64,000 nucleotides of DNA from Tsukamurella sp. PLM1 (GTDB lineage Bacteria; Actinomycetota; Actinomycetes; Mycobacteriales; Mycobacteriaceae): assembly GCF_023168325.1 (NCBI RefSeq), contig NZ_AP025688.1, forward strand, positions 2,046,001 through 2,110,000. The letters run 5' to 3'. The notes below the pieces were generated by a model that did not search any database, was not told where the DNA came from, and worked only from the letters and a program-made list of their open reading frames with translations. Positions 51,599-64,000 of this stretch are shown piece after piece. The stretch's first letter is position 1. The number at the start of each line of letters is the position of its first letter. The position numbers and the translations under genes are program-made.

Positions 51599-52165
51599 TC
51601 AGTCCGGTCGGCGGACGCTCGCCTCGACGAGATCGAGGACGGCCTCCATGCCCGCGGTCGAGCGGCCGGACGCGAGGTGGGTGACGAGCCCGTCGAGGAC
51701 GAGGTCGAGGTAGCTGAGGATCACGTCCGTCGGCAGGTCCTCGCGCAGCCGGCCGCGCTGCTTCTGCCGCTCCAGTCGGCGCAGCGTGGCGTCGGTGAGC
51801 TCGGCGCTGCGCTCGGTCCATTCGCCGCGGAAATCGGCGTCGTTCTTCAAGCGCCGGGCGATCTCCAGCCGGGTGCCCAACCAGTCGAACCGCTCCGGAT
51901 GGCTGAGCATGTCGCGCATGACCTGGACGAGCCCCTCCTCGGCCGCGATGTCGGCCATCCGCTCCGCGTCCTCGCGGGCCAGGGCGAGGAACAGCGCGTC
52001 CTTGTCGCGGAAGTGGTGGAAGATCGCACCCCGCGACAGGCCGGTCGAGGCTTCCAGGCGGCGCACGGTGGCACCGTCGTAGCCGTATTCGGCGAAACAG
52101 GTCCGCGCACCGTCGAGGATCTGGCGGCGGCGGGCGGCGAGATGGTCGTCGCTGACCTTGGGCAA
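51599..52165 (-). CDS. acnR: TetR-family repressor of aconitase, AcnR
   Basis: A 188-aa TetR protein: HTH RRRQILDGARTCFAEYGYDGATVRRLEASTGLSRGAIFHHFRDKDALFLAL, then a helical domain with the citrate/Mg-binding-type region found in Corynebacterium AcnR. The length matches (188 aa), and the position directly downstream of acn is conserved in Corynebacterium and Mycobacterium. A matching operator is present at the acn promoter. A strong hairpin separates it from acn, so part of its expression may be independent. Confidence 0.9.
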   Translation of the reverse strand: MPKVSDDHLAARRRQILDGARTCFAEYGYDGATVRRLEASTGLSRGAIFHHFRDKDALFLALAREDAERMADIAAEEGLVQVMRDMLSHPERFDWLGTRLEIARRLKNDADFRGEWTERSAELTDATLRRLERQKQRGRLREDLPTDVILSYLDLVLDGLVTHLASGRSTAGMEAVLDLVEASVRRPD

Positions 52166-52213
52166 GGTCTTCTCCTGATCTACGGGGGACTGAATCGGTG
52201 TCCACCTGCGCGA

Positions 52214-52248
52214 ACGGCGGGCCCGGCCCGAGGGGCCGGACCCGCCGT
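52214..52248 (-). terminator. Hairpin between acn and acnR
   Basis: A 16-base stem (52214-52229 with 52233-52248, one G:T-type mismatch) and a 3-base loop, very GC-rich, no T-tract. It probably terminates or attenuates acn transcription before acnR. Confidence 0.6.
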
Positions 52249-52270
52249 CACGAGTGCTCGAGGAACTGGA

Positions 52271-55096
<2,826 letters not shown>

Positions 55097-55155
55097 GTCA
55101 GCTCCACTCAACGTTTGTGGTGTGCACCGACGGGCTGTGTCGGTGCCTGAAGTCC

Positions 55156-55161
55156 ATAATA
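55156..55161 (-). promoter_or_regulatory. acn promoter -10 element
   Basis: TATTAT on the minus strand, directly downstream of the AcnR-like operator and about 60 bases before the acn start. A long leader, 50 bases or so, would result. Confidence 0.5.
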
Positions 55162-55177
55162 CAGTACGCTTGTCCTG
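55162..55177. promoter_or_regulatory. AcnR operator
   Basis: CAGTACGCTTGTCCTG: arms CAGTAC and GTCCTG, one mismatch from a perfect inverted repeat. It fits the CAGNAC-N4-GTACTG pattern described for AcnR of Corynebacterium. It abuts the acn -10 element, a repressing position. Confidence 0.7.
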
Positions 55178-55264
55178 TGAGGGGTCATCGGGCTGACACT
55201 CGTCGGACGCTGCTCATTCTGCCTCGTTCCTGGCGGCGCCGTGGGTGTGTCGTACTGTGAGGCC

Positions 55265-55894
55265 ATGGGGCCGCTGCCGATTCTGACCGAAGTGCCGACC
55301 GACGTGGACATGTCCGCGCTGCAGGCGGACCTCGCGGACGACGGCGTCGCCGTGCTGAACCCCGCGCACGCCGGAACCGCGCCCCAACTGGCGCAGGTCG
55401 TGCGCGACGCGCGCGACAAGGGCATCGAGAACTTCAAGGTGGTCGTGCTGGCGCACGACTACAACCCCGACACGTCGCTACGCGACCTCGGCACGCAACT
55501 GGGCAGGGATCTCGCGGCGCAGGGCGAGGAGACGATGACGGTGCTCGTGATGTCGCCCAGCCAGGTGGCCGGGTACTCGACCCAGCTGACCCGCTTCCAG
55601 GTCGAGAAGGGTCAGGACGGCCACACGGGCCGGTTAGCCCTGAACGACCCGCCCAAGGCGACTCAGGACTTCGTCGACGTCGCACACGGGGCGACCTTCC
55701 CGTTCGCGGCGTTCACCGTCTTCCTCGTCCTCCTGGTCGCGGCACTCGCCGGTGTGGCGCGCGTCGTGACCCGCCGGCGCAGCCGCGAGGTGGACGCGGC
55801 CCGTCGGGCTGCGGGCCTGCGCGGATCGGCGGAGTCCGCCGACGAGAAGCCCGTCGAAGAGAATGGCGTCTCCGCCGTCTCGAACAGGGAATAA
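55265..55894 (+). CDS. Rv1476-like membrane protein
   Basis: A 209-aa protein with an N-terminal soluble domain (TEVPTDVDMSALQADLADDGVAVLNP to VLVMSPSQVAGYST). A single transmembrane helix (FPFAAFTVFLVLLVAALAGVARVV, near residue 145) is followed by a basic, charged cytosolic tail. It corresponds by place and layout to M. tuberculosis Rv1476, between acn and ripA. Function is unknown. ATG 55265 lies 7 bases after TACTGT, suggesting a leaderless mRNA; GTG 55241 is an alternative start. Confidence 0.82.
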   Translation: MGPLPILTEVPTDVDMSALQADLADDGVAVLNPAHAGTAPQLAQVVRDARDKGIENFKVVVLAHDYNPDTSLRDLGTQLGRDLAAQGEETMTVLVMSPSQVAGYSTQLTRFQVEKGQDGHTGRLALNDPPKATQDFVDVAHGATFPFAAFTVFLVLLVAALAGVARVVTRRRSREVDAARRAAGLRGSAESADEKPVEENGVSAVSNRE

Positions 55895-56136
55895 CGCACA
55901 TTCATTCGAAATTCCAGCTGTGTGATTTCGATTCGGTGTCCGATTTCGAATGCGTCGATCGTTTCGGTGTTCACGCAGGTCGCGGTCGGTTCTCATGCTA
56001 CTCACAAGGGTGTAATTTGTGATTACTGTTTTCCATTGTTGTGGGAGTGCCGTACGGTACGTCTGAAGCCAATGTTGTGCGTGGGGCAGTCGCGTACTCA
56101 TCCGGCGTGAACGCAGTCTTGAGTGAGGGAGACACC
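55895..56136. promoter_or_regulatory. ripA upstream regulatory region
   Basis: An AT-rich stretch of about 240 bases without a gene. It contains GTAAT/ATTAC arms (56012-56026), overlapping TGTAAT and TGTGATTAC elements that recall MtrA-type sites upstream of cell-wall hydrolase genes, and a near-palindrome GTGCCGTACGGTAC (56047-56060). MtrA control of ripA is known in M. tuberculosis. The sites here are candidates only. Confidence 0.4.
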
Positions 56137-57624
56137 TTGAGGCGTACAGCACCCACCGCCACGAATCACGCTGCGCGGTCGTTGCTCGCGGTGGTGGCCA
56201 CGGGCTCGTTGCTGGCCGGCACCGTAGCGACCGCCGGTCAGGCGCTCGCCGAGCCCGCGGGCGGTTCCTCGAACCCCGCGAACGTCGTCGCCGCCCTCGT
56301 CGACCGGCTGGCCCAGGCCGATCAGCGGATCGCCGACCTGCGGGGAGACGTCGCGGCCAAGCGCCAGTCCGTCAACCGCGCGGTCGTGGACCTGCAGTCC
56401 GCGCGCAACGCCGCGACCGCCGCCGCCGGCGCGGTCAAGGTCTCCGACACCGCAGTCACCCAGTCCAACGCCAAGATCAAGACGGCGCAGGACGCGTTCG
56501 ACCAGGTCGTCCGCGCCGCCTACCAGCAGGGGAACAGCGCCGGAGCGCTGGTCAACACGCTCGGCGGCAACGACCCCGGCGACGCGATCGATCGCGCCAC
56601 CGCGCTGCGCATCGTCGCCGACAAGCAGCGGGTCGCCCTCGGCGACCTGCAGGCGGCGAAGAAGCGCGCCGAGGCATCGCAGACCGCCGCCCGCGCGGCC
56701 AAGGTGCAGGCGGACGCGGCCGCTGCGGCCGCCGCCGACCGCAAGAAGCTCGCCGAGGATTCGATCACGACGACCGTCGCGGCCCTCACCACCCAGGAGC
56801 AGGAGCAGACCAGGCTGGTGGCGCAACGCGAGCTCGCGCAGAAGGCCCTCGACGACGCCAAGAAGGCGGAGGACCGCGCCGCGCAGCAGCGGATCTACGC
56901 CCAGTACGTGGTGGACGAGCAGCAGACCCAGCAGATCGCGGCACCCGCCGCGCCCGCCGCCGGGGCCGCCGCCGCCCCGACCGCGCAGGCCGCAGCTCCG
57001 GCCGCGCCCGCGACGGGCGGCACCGTCGACCAGGCGGACCCGTTGGCCGCGGCACGGACCTTCGCGCAGGGCATCGTCGGCCAGGCCTCCTCGCTGTTCA
57101 CCAACCCGTTCGCCGCGGTGACCGGCCAGGCCAACCCGGCCCCGCAGCCCGCGGCGCCCGCCGGGCAGGCCGCGACGAGCACCTCCGGCATGTCCGGAGC
57201 GCAGATGATCGAGACCGTCATCCAGCGCGGCATGTCGGTCATCGGCGTGCAGTACGCCTGGGGCGGCGGCAACGCCTGGGGTGCGACGAAGGGCGTCCGC
57301 GACGGCGGCGTCGCCGACAGCTACGGCGACTTCAACCGCGTCGGCTTCGACTGCTCGGGCCTGATGGCGTACATGTACGCGGCCGTCGGCATCGCGCTGC
57401 CGAAGTACTCGGGCTACCAGTTCACCACCGGGAACAAGGTGCCGATCAGCCAGCTCAAGCGCGGTGACATGGTCTTCCGCGGTCCCGGCGGCACCCAGCA
57501 CGTGGCCATGTACCTGGGCAACAACCAGATCCTCGAGGCGCCGCAGTCGGGTGGCGCGGTCCGGATCGCCCCGTTCGACTCGTCGACGTTCCTGTCGCAG
57601 GCCGTCCGCGTCATCAACAGCTGA
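56137..57624 (+). CDS. ripA: NlpC/P60 peptidoglycan endopeptidase, RipA-like
   Basis: About 495 aa, secreted. The signal peptide (RRTAPTATNHAARSLLAVVA, cleavage after QALA) is followed by a long coiled-coil domain (residues about 50-270), an Ala/Pro-rich linker, and a C-terminal NlpC/P60 domain. The catalytic Cys is in GFDCSGLMAYMY and the His in GGTQHVAMYLGN. It cleaves stem-peptide bonds during septum splitting. TTG 56137 is chosen because GAGGGAG lies just upstream and the signal peptide starts there; GTG 56107 is possible. M. tuberculosis has ripA and ripB here, and this locus has a single gene. Confidence 0.88.
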   Translation: MRRTAPTATNHAARSLLAVVATGSLLAGTVATAGQALAEPAGGSSNPANVVAALVDRLAQADQRIADLRGDVAAKRQSVNRAVVDLQSARNAATAAAGAVKVSDTAVTQSNAKIKTAQDAFDQVVRAAYQQGNSAGALVNTLGGNDPGDAIDRATALRIVADKQRVALGDLQAAKKRAEASQTAARAAKVQADAAAAAAADRKKLAEDSITTTVAALTTQEQEQTRLVAQRELAQKALDDAKKAEDRAAQQRIYAQYVVDEQQTQQIAAPAAPAAGAAAAPTAQAAAPAAPATGGTVDQADPLAAARTFAQGIVGQASSLFTNPFAAVTGQANPAPQPAAPAGQAATSTSGMSGAQMIETVIQRGMSVIGVQYAWGGGNAWGATKGVRDGGVADSYGDFNRVGFDCSGLMAYMYAAVGIALPKYSGYQFTTGNKVPISQLKRGDMVFRGPGGTQHVAMYLGNNQILEAPQSGGAVRIAPFDSSTFLSQAVRVINS

Positions 57625-57696
57625 CCCGCGGGGATTCAGTACTCTCGGTGAGAGCGGGCCGGCAGGCCGGGGAAACGACGACGAAGGGGACTTCAC

Positions 57697-58785
57697 GTGA
57701 CGCACTCGCAGGGACCACAGATCGCCTCGAAAGACGAGGTGAAGCTGCTCGAGCGGGCGGTCTACGAGGTCAAGCGCGTGATCGTCGGCCAGGACCAACT
57801 GGTCGAACGGATCCTCGTGGGCATGCTCGCGAAGGGCCACGTGCTGCTCGAAGGCGTCCCGGGTGTCGCCAAGACCCTCGCGGTCGAGACGTTCGCCACC
57901 GTGGTCGGCGGCTCGTTCTCCCGCATCCAGTTCACGCCGGACCTGGTGCCTTCCGACCTCGTCGGCACGCGCATCTACCGGCAGGGCAAGGAGCAGTTCG
58001 ACACCGAGATCGGCCCGGTCTCCGCGAACTTCCTGCTCGCCGACGAGATCAACCGCGCACCCGCCAAGGTGCAGTCGGCGCTACTGGAGGTCATGGCCGA
58101 GCGGAAGGTCTCCATCGGCGGCCAGACGTATCCGATGCCCGACCCCTTCCTGGTCCTCGCGACGCAGAACCCGATCGAGAACGAGGGCGTCTACCCGCTG
58201 CCCGAGGCGCAGCGCGACCGCTTCCTGTTCAAGGTCGTCGTCGGCTATCCCTCCATCGAGGAGGAGCGGGAGATCGTCTACCGGATGGGCACCGTGCCGC
58301 CCACCGCCTCGCAGGTGCTCGATCCGGCCACCGTCCAGCGGCTGCAGCGCGCCGCGAGCGAGGTGTTCGTCCACCACGCGCTCGTCGACTACGTGGTCCG
58401 GGTGATCGCGGCGACGCGCACGCCGCGCGAGTTCGGCCTCGACGACGTGGCGTCCTGGATCACCTACGGCGCGTCGCCCCGCGCGACCCTCGGCATCGTC
58501 GCAGCCGCCCGTGCGCTGGCCCTGCTCCGCGGCCGCGACTACGTGGTCCCGCAGGACGTGGTCGAGATCATCCCGGACGTGCTGCGGCACCGTCTGGTCA
58601 TGAGTTACGACGCCCTCGCCGACGAGGTGACCCCCGACCAGGCCATCGGCCGCGTGCTGCAGACGGTTGCGCTGCCGCAGGTCGTCGGCCAGGCGGTCCC
58701 GCAGGCCCAGCAATCGCCCGCCCCGCAGGCTGCACAGTCGCCGGTCTCGCAGCAGTTCGCGCCCGCACAGCAGTCACAGGGCTGA
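57697..58785 (+). CDS. moxR1: MoxR1 AAA+ ATPase
   Basis: A 362-aa MoxR chaperone-type ATPase. Walker A is LLEGVPGVAKT, Walker B FLLADEINRAPAKVQSALLEVMAER, sensor 1 LATQNPIENEGVYPLPEAQRDRF, and the C-terminal lid ITYGASPRATLG. A Gln/Pro/Ala-rich tail of about 30 residues is added. It starts with GTG 57697 behind GAAGGGGA. Together with the two following genes (DUF58 and VWA membrane protein) it forms the conserved MoxR-DUF58-VWA operon next to ripA. A role in cell-envelope protein maturation is proposed in mycobacteria. Confidence 0.93.
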   Translation: MTHSQGPQIASKDEVKLLERAVYEVKRVIVGQDQLVERILVGMLAKGHVLLEGVPGVAKTLAVETFATVVGGSFSRIQFTPDLVPSDLVGTRIYRQGKEQFDTEIGPVSANFLLADEINRAPAKVQSALLEVMAERKVSIGGQTYPMPDPFLVLATQNPIENEGVYPLPEAQRDRFLFKVVVGYPSIEEEREIVYRMGTVPPTASQVLDPATVQRLQRAASEVFVHHALVDYVVRVIAATRTPREFGLDDVASWITYGASPRATLGIVAAARALALLRGRDYVVPQDVVEIIPDVLRHRLVMSYDALADEVTPDQAIGRVLQTVALPQVVGQAVPQAQQSPAPQAAQSPVSQQFAPAQQSQG

Positions 58786-58787
58786 CG

Positions 58788-59719
58788 ATGCCGCACGCCC
58801 CGCTCCCGAGCTTCGCCGGCGGCGCGGTCGACGAGGCCCGCATGCAGGCGTCGCTGAAGACGCTCGAACTGCTCGTGCGACGCCGGCTCGACGGCGTCCT
58901 CAAGGGCGACCATCAGGGCCTCCTCCCCGGTCCCGGATCCGAACCGGGGGAGTCGCGGCCGTACACGCCCGGCGACGACGTCCGACTCATGGACTGGTCC
59001 GTGACCGCCCGCACCACGCATCCCCACGTGCGGCAGATGATCGCCGACCGCGAGCTGCAGACGTGGATCGTCGTGGACCTCTCGGCCTCGATGGACTTCG
59101 GCTCCACCGGCGGCACGAAACGCGACCTGGCCGTCGCCGCGTCGGCTGCCGTGGTGCATCTGGTGAGCGGCTCCGCGAACCGCGTGGGCTGCCTCGTCAC
59201 GAACGGTTCGCAGCTGGTCCGGGTGCAGCCGAAATCCGGCCGGGCCCAGCGGCAGAAGGTGCTCAAGGCCGTCGCCACCGCCCCCCGTGCCGTCGAGGGC
59301 ACCCGCGGCGACCTCCGCGTCGCCCTCGATGCGTTGCGTCGGCCGGAACAGCCGCGCGGCCTGGTCGTGGTGATCAGCGACTTCCTCGGCGACGTGGACT
59401 ACGTCCGTGAACTGCGCGGCCTCGCCGCGCGGCACGAAGTGCTCGCCGTCGAGGTCCTGGACCCGCGGGACGTGGAACTGCCCGCCGTCGGCGAGGTCGC
59501 GCTCCGCGACGCCGAGACCGGGGCCGTGCGGGAGCTCACCGTCACCCCGGATCTGCAGGAACGGTTCGCCGCCGCGGCGCAGGCGCACCGTCAGCACGTG
59601 GCCCGCACCCTGCGCGGCGTGGGCGCGCCCGTGCTCGAATTGCGCACCGACCGCGACTGGCTCGCCGACATAGTGCGGTTCGTCGCGGCCGGCGGCGCGG
59701 ATTGGCTGGTGCTTCCTAG

Positions 59720-59732
<13 letters not shown>
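58788..59732 (+). CDS. DUF58 domain protein (Rv1480-like)
   Basis: A 314-aa cytosolic protein. The N-terminal DUF58 signature is GDHQGLLPGPGSEPGESRPYTPGDDVRLMDWSVTAR. A degenerate VWA fold follows, with IVVDLSASMDFG as the MIDAS-like motif and VVVISDFLGD. It starts two bases after the moxR1 stop, and its end overlaps the next gene by 13 bases. The layout matches M. tuberculosis Rv1479-Rv1481. It probably links MoxR1 to the membrane VWA partner. Confidence 0.9.
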
Positions 59733-61440
<1,708 letters not shown>

Positions 61441-61515
61441 GCCCGCGCATCCCGCGAGCGAACAGCACCGTCGAACCAGCCAAGCGCAACCCGAACATCT
61501 GAAGGAGGCACGTCC

Positions 61516-62358
61516 GTGACCGGACTGCTCGAAGGCAAGACCATCCTCATCACCGGCATCATCACCGATGCGTCCATCGCCTTCTCGGCCGCCAAGGTGG
61601 CCCAGGAGCAGGGCGCCAAGGTGATCATCACCGGCATCCCGGAGCGGCTGCGCCTGATCGACCGCATCGCCAAGCGCCTGCCGCAGGAGGTGCCGCCCGC
61701 GATCCCGCTCGACATCACCGACGAGGAGTACCTCGGCGGCCTCGCGGACAAGGTGCGCGAGCTCGCGCCCGAGGGCGTCGACGGCGTGCTGCACTCCATC
61801 GCCTTCGCGCCCCGCACCCTCATGGGCCCGGACGCGCTGCCCTTCCTCGAGGGGCCCGGCCCCGATGTGGCCAAGTCCTTCGAGATCTCCGCGTGGAGCT
61901 ACGCCTCGCTGGCCCGAGCCGTGCTGCCCGTCATGAACGAGGGCGGCTCCATCGTGGGCATGGATTTCGATCCCCGCACCGCACTGCCCGACTACAACTG
62001 GATGGGCGTGCAGAAGGCGGCCCTCGAGTCGGTCAACCGGTACGTCGCCCGTGAGGTGGGGTACGCCAAGAAGATCCGCTCGAACCTGGTGGCCGCCGGC
62101 CCCATCAAGACCCTGGCCGCCAAGGCGATCTCGGGCACCGCGACCGACGACGCGAAGAAGCTCAACATGCTCAACACCTACTGGGACGGCGCTTCGCCCA
62201 TCGGCTGGAACGTGGACGACCCCGAGGTCGTGGGCAAGAGCATCTGCGCGCTGCTCTCGGATTGGCTGCCCGGCACCACCGGCTCCATCGTCTACGTCGA
62301 CGGCGGCGCCAGCCACAACACCTGGTTCCCCGAGGAAATGATCAACGCGCAGTCGTGA
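61516..62358 (+). CDS. inhA: Enoyl-ACP reductase InhA
   Basis: A 280-aa NADH-dependent FAS-II enoyl reductase, the isoniazid/ethionamide target in mycobacteria. [10 protein letters not shown] is the cofactor loop. Ser94 (HSIAF), which contacts NADH and is altered in some resistant M. tuberculosis, is Ser here. Catalytic Tyr160/Lys167 lie in [11 protein letters not shown], offset by two residues from M. tuberculosis numbering. It starts with GTG 61516 after GAAGGAGG, and its stop overlaps cpfC by GTGA. The presence of inhA supports a mycolate-making host. Confidence 0.96.
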   Translation: MTGLLEGKTILITGIITDASIAFSAAKVAQEQGAKVIITGIPERLRLIDRIAKRLPQEVPPAIPLDITDEEYLGGLADKVRELAPEGVDGVLHSIAFAPRTLMGPDALPFLEGPGPDVAKSFEISAWSYASLARAVLPVMNEGGSIVGMDFDPRTALPDYNWMGVQKAALESVNRYVAREVGYAKKIRSNLVAAGPIKTLAAKAISGTATDDAKKLNMLNTYWDGASPIGWNVDDPEVVGKSICALLSDWLPGTTGSIVYVDGGASHNTWFPEEMINAQS

Positions 62359-63368
62359 CCCACGATGCGCTGCTCGTGCTCTCCTTCGGAGGGCCCGAGC
62401 ATCCCGATCACGTGCGGCCGTTCCTGGAGAACGTCGTGCGCGGGCGCGGGGTACCACCGGAGCGGCTGGACGCCGTCGAACAGCACTACCTGCGGTTCGG
62501 CGGCGTCTCGCCGATCAACGCGCAGAACCGGACGCTGATCGCGCACATCGAGGCCGAGCTCTCCCGGCGGGGCCGGGAGCTGCCGGTGTACTTCGGGAAC
62601 CGGAACTGGCACCCGATGGCCGAGGACACCGTCGCGCGGATGAAGGACGACGGCGTGCGCGACGCGCTGGTCTTCGCCACGTCGGCGTGGGGCGGCTTCT
62701 CCGGCTGCCGCCAGTACGACGAGGACATCGCCCGCGCGCTCGCCGCGGTGGGCGCCGGGGCGCCGCGGCTGACCAAGCTGCCGCAGTTCCACGACCACGA
62801 GCTGTTCCTGGACTGCTTCGCCGACGCGGCTGCCGCCGCGTTGGCCTCGGTGCCGGCCGGGTCCCGATTGGTGTTCACGGCACACTCGATCCCGGAGGCG
62901 GCGGATGTCAACGCCGGGCCGCCCGGGACGTCGAACCTGTATTCGCGCCAGGTCCGCGACGCGGCCGCGAACGTCGCCGCGCGCCTCGGCCTCGACCACG
63001 ACGTGGTCTGGCAGTCGCGTTCCGGCCCGCCGCAGGTGCCGTGGCTGGAGCCGGACGTCTGCGATCACATCCGGGCGCTATGGGATGAGCGGGTGCCCGG
63101 CGTCGCGGTCGTGCCCATCGGCTTCGTCTCCGACCACCTCGAGGTGATCTGGGACCTGGACACCGAGGCGAAGGACCTGGCAGACGAGTTGGGCATGCCC
63201 TTCGCCCGCGCCGCCACGCCCGGCCTCGACCCGCGGTTCGCCGCGATGGTGGCTGACCTCGTCGACGATGCGGACGCGGGTAGGTCGAGTGGTCTCGGCG
63301 TCAGCGTCGACGGTGCCGCGTGCGTCGAGGGATGCTGCCCCGCAGTGCGGCGGCCCGTTCGCGCCTGA
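62355..63368 (+). CDS. cpfC: Coproporphyrin ferrochelatase with C-terminal Fe-S cysteines
   Basis: About 337 aa; inserts iron into coproporphyrin III in the Gram-positive heme route. Active-site His is in [10 protein letters not shown] and Glu in the [13 protein letters not shown] segment. Actinobacterial CpfC carries a [2Fe-2S] cluster. The internal ligand is in [11 protein letters not shown], and three C-terminal cysteines are in CVEGCCPAV. It starts with GTG 62355 overlapping the inhA stop. The gene ends inside a long inverted repeat. In M. tuberculosis the homologue (hemZ) occupies the same place. Confidence 0.94.
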   Translation: MTHDALLVLSFGGPEHPDHVRPFLENVVRGRGVPPERLDAVEQHYLRFGGVSPINAQNRTLIAHIEAELSRRGRELPVYFGNRNWHPMAEDTVARMKDDGVRDALVFATSAWGGFSGCRQYDEDIARALAAVGAGAPRLTKLPQFHDHELFLDCFADAAAAALASVPAGSRLVFTAHSIPEAADVNAGPPGTSNLYSRQVRDAAANVAARLGLDHDVVWQSRSGPPQVPWLEPDVCDHIRALWDERVPGVAVVPIGFVSDHLEVIWDLDTEAKDLADELGMPFARAATPGLDPRFAAMVADLVDDADAGRSSGLGVSVDGAACVEGCCPAVRRPVRA

Positions 63369-63454
63369 CTTCACGATGTCGGGTTCCGCGGCGCCAGACC
63401 AGACGTGTAGTACGTCCGGCGCCGCAGAACCCGAATTCGTGAGCCGAGTCAGGC
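63363..63454. terminator. Long bidirectional hairpin between cpfC and the convergent gene
   Basis: Arms of about 33 bases: 63363-63395 pairs with 63418-63454, with a 4-base bulge and about three mismatches; the inner 20-base stem 63380-63399/63414-63433 has two mismatches and a 14-base loop. Each arm contains the stop codon of the gene reading into it (GCCTGA on both strands). No T-tract is present. A factor-independent bidirectional terminator is the simplest reading. Confidence 0.7.
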
Positions 63455-64000
63455 CCTGAGCTCGTCGCGGCAGACGGCGTTGACGGCGGCTACTCGGGCG
63501 GCGCGGACGGTGCGCCACAGGTCGCGGTAGGCGGCGTCGCCGCCTTGCGCAGAGGCGAGGGTGAGCCCGGCGTACGGAGCCTGTGAGCCCGCGACCAGCA
63601 GGATGGCCTCCACCATGCCGGCGCTGTCGAGCACGCGGTGCGCCCGCTCCGACGCGCCCAGCGGAAGCCGGTGCGCGCCGAGGTAGCGGGTCAGCTCCAC
63701 CACCAGCCGGCGCGGGTCTTCGCTCGCGTCCGGCGCCGGGGCAGGCCCGCCAGCGCCGACGGTGCCGCCTTCACCGCGCCGCGCAGCTCCTGTTCGGCGG
63801 CGCCCAGCGGCAGCGGATCGGGGTCGACGAGCGCCGGTTCGTGCAGGAACGCCTGCCAGCGCATCACGTCGCCGGCCTCGGGCGTGGGGACGAGCGCGAT
63901 TGAGGAGTGCTCCCCGTCGAACACCACGGCCTCGCCGCGCGCCATCGCGGCGTCCTCGAGATCCGTGCCGGCCGGCAACCCCGCGCGTCGCCGGGCGCCG
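63449..64000 (-). CDS. Rv1486c-like conserved hypothetical protein (partial, frame interrupted)
   Basis: The 3' part of a minus-strand gene continuing beyond the window edge. The readable product contains GEAVVFDGEHSSIALVPTPEAGDVMRWQAFLHEPALVDPDPLPLG. After a break near 63742 it continues with VELTRYLGAHRLPLGASERAHRVLDSAGMVEAILLVAG. It is convergent with cpfC, as Rv1486c is with hemZ in M. tuberculosis. No catalytic motif is recognised, and the function is unknown. A GGCACCGTCG copy lies at the break region. Confidence 0.65.
   Translation of the reverse strand, partial: RRPATRGVAGRHGSRGRRDGARRGRGVRRGALLNRARPHARGRRRDALAGVPARTGARRPRSAAAGRRRTGAARRGEGGTVGAGGPAPAPDASEDPRRLVVELTRYLGAHRLPLGASERAHRVLDSAGMVEAILLVAGSQAPYAGLTLASAQGGDAAYRDLWRTVRAARVAAVNAVCRDELRA

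Noticed and set aside
55895-56136. ydaO-type c-di-AMP riboswitch upstream of the NlpC/P60 gene
   Set aside because: Such riboswitches occur before some actinobacterial hydrolase genes, but the conserved core sequences and length are not seen here.

Overview
The window is about 70% G+C and looks like the chromosome of a mycolic-acid actinobacterium (order Mycobacteriales). Two syntenic blocks support this: the his-trp block with a bifunctional PriA and no trpF, and the block acnR-acn-(Rv1476-like)-ripA-moxR-DUF58-VWA-fabG1-inhA-cpfC, which runs in the same order as M. tuberculosis Rv1474c-Rv1485. The mixture with a class F-type sortase, a Mks/Wadjet locus and BREX suggests a Tsukamurella- or Gordonia-like genus, but the genus is a guess.

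Layout. (1) 1-15.1 kb: end of the his operon (priA-impA-hisF-hisI), a divergent peroxiredoxin, then trpE-membrane protein-trpC. The trp cluster is split from trpB-trpA by a 5 kb insertion: an amino-sugar cassette (BadF-type sugar kinase, sugar-porter MFS, GntR regulator with two DasR-like operators) and a membrane protein of unknown function. An ABC-F ATPase follows. (2) 15.1-19.8 kb: a minus-strand surface module, TetR-glycosyltransferase-SpaA-like secreted protein-sortase-SDR, with two tandem palindromic operators at the TetR start. (3) 19.8-41.2 kb: a defence island built around a bidirectional control point at 28.17 kb. Leftwards run an XRE regulator, hipBA, the condensin-like Mks/Wadjet genes jetABC (no jetD nuclease) and a PIG-L deacetylase. 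Rightwards runs a complete type I BREX operon, brxA-brxB-brxC-pglX-pglZ-brxL. (4) 41.2-51.6 kb: a secreted phosphodiesterase, a DUF4333 lipoprotein, a tightly coupled five-gene cluster SWIM-DUF5691-MoxR-DUF5682-VWA, a secreted YdcF-like protein and a truncated VOC protein. (5) 51.6-64 kb: acnR/acn, cell-wall hydrolase ripA, MoxR1/DUF58/VWA, mycolate fabG1-inhA, and coproporphyrin ferrochelatase.

Two features cut across the window. First, about 33 reading-frame breaks occur in otherwise well-conserved genes (hisF, trpE, trpB, trpA, acn and many others). Wherever the junction was read base by base, it is repaired by adding one or two G or C, usually within a G/C run. This is best explained by deletion-type sequencing error, so the genes are annotated here as single loci spanning the break. 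Second, the 10-mer GGCACCGTCG (either strand) occurs about 32 times by eye, where less than one is expected from base composition. It mostly encodes Ala-Pro-Ser with the uncommon GCA codon, or Asp-Gly-Ala with GGT, so the selection appears to act on DNA. It is thin or absent in the BREX core. The central part of pglX is only about 50% G+C, suggesting a recently exchanged target-recognition region.
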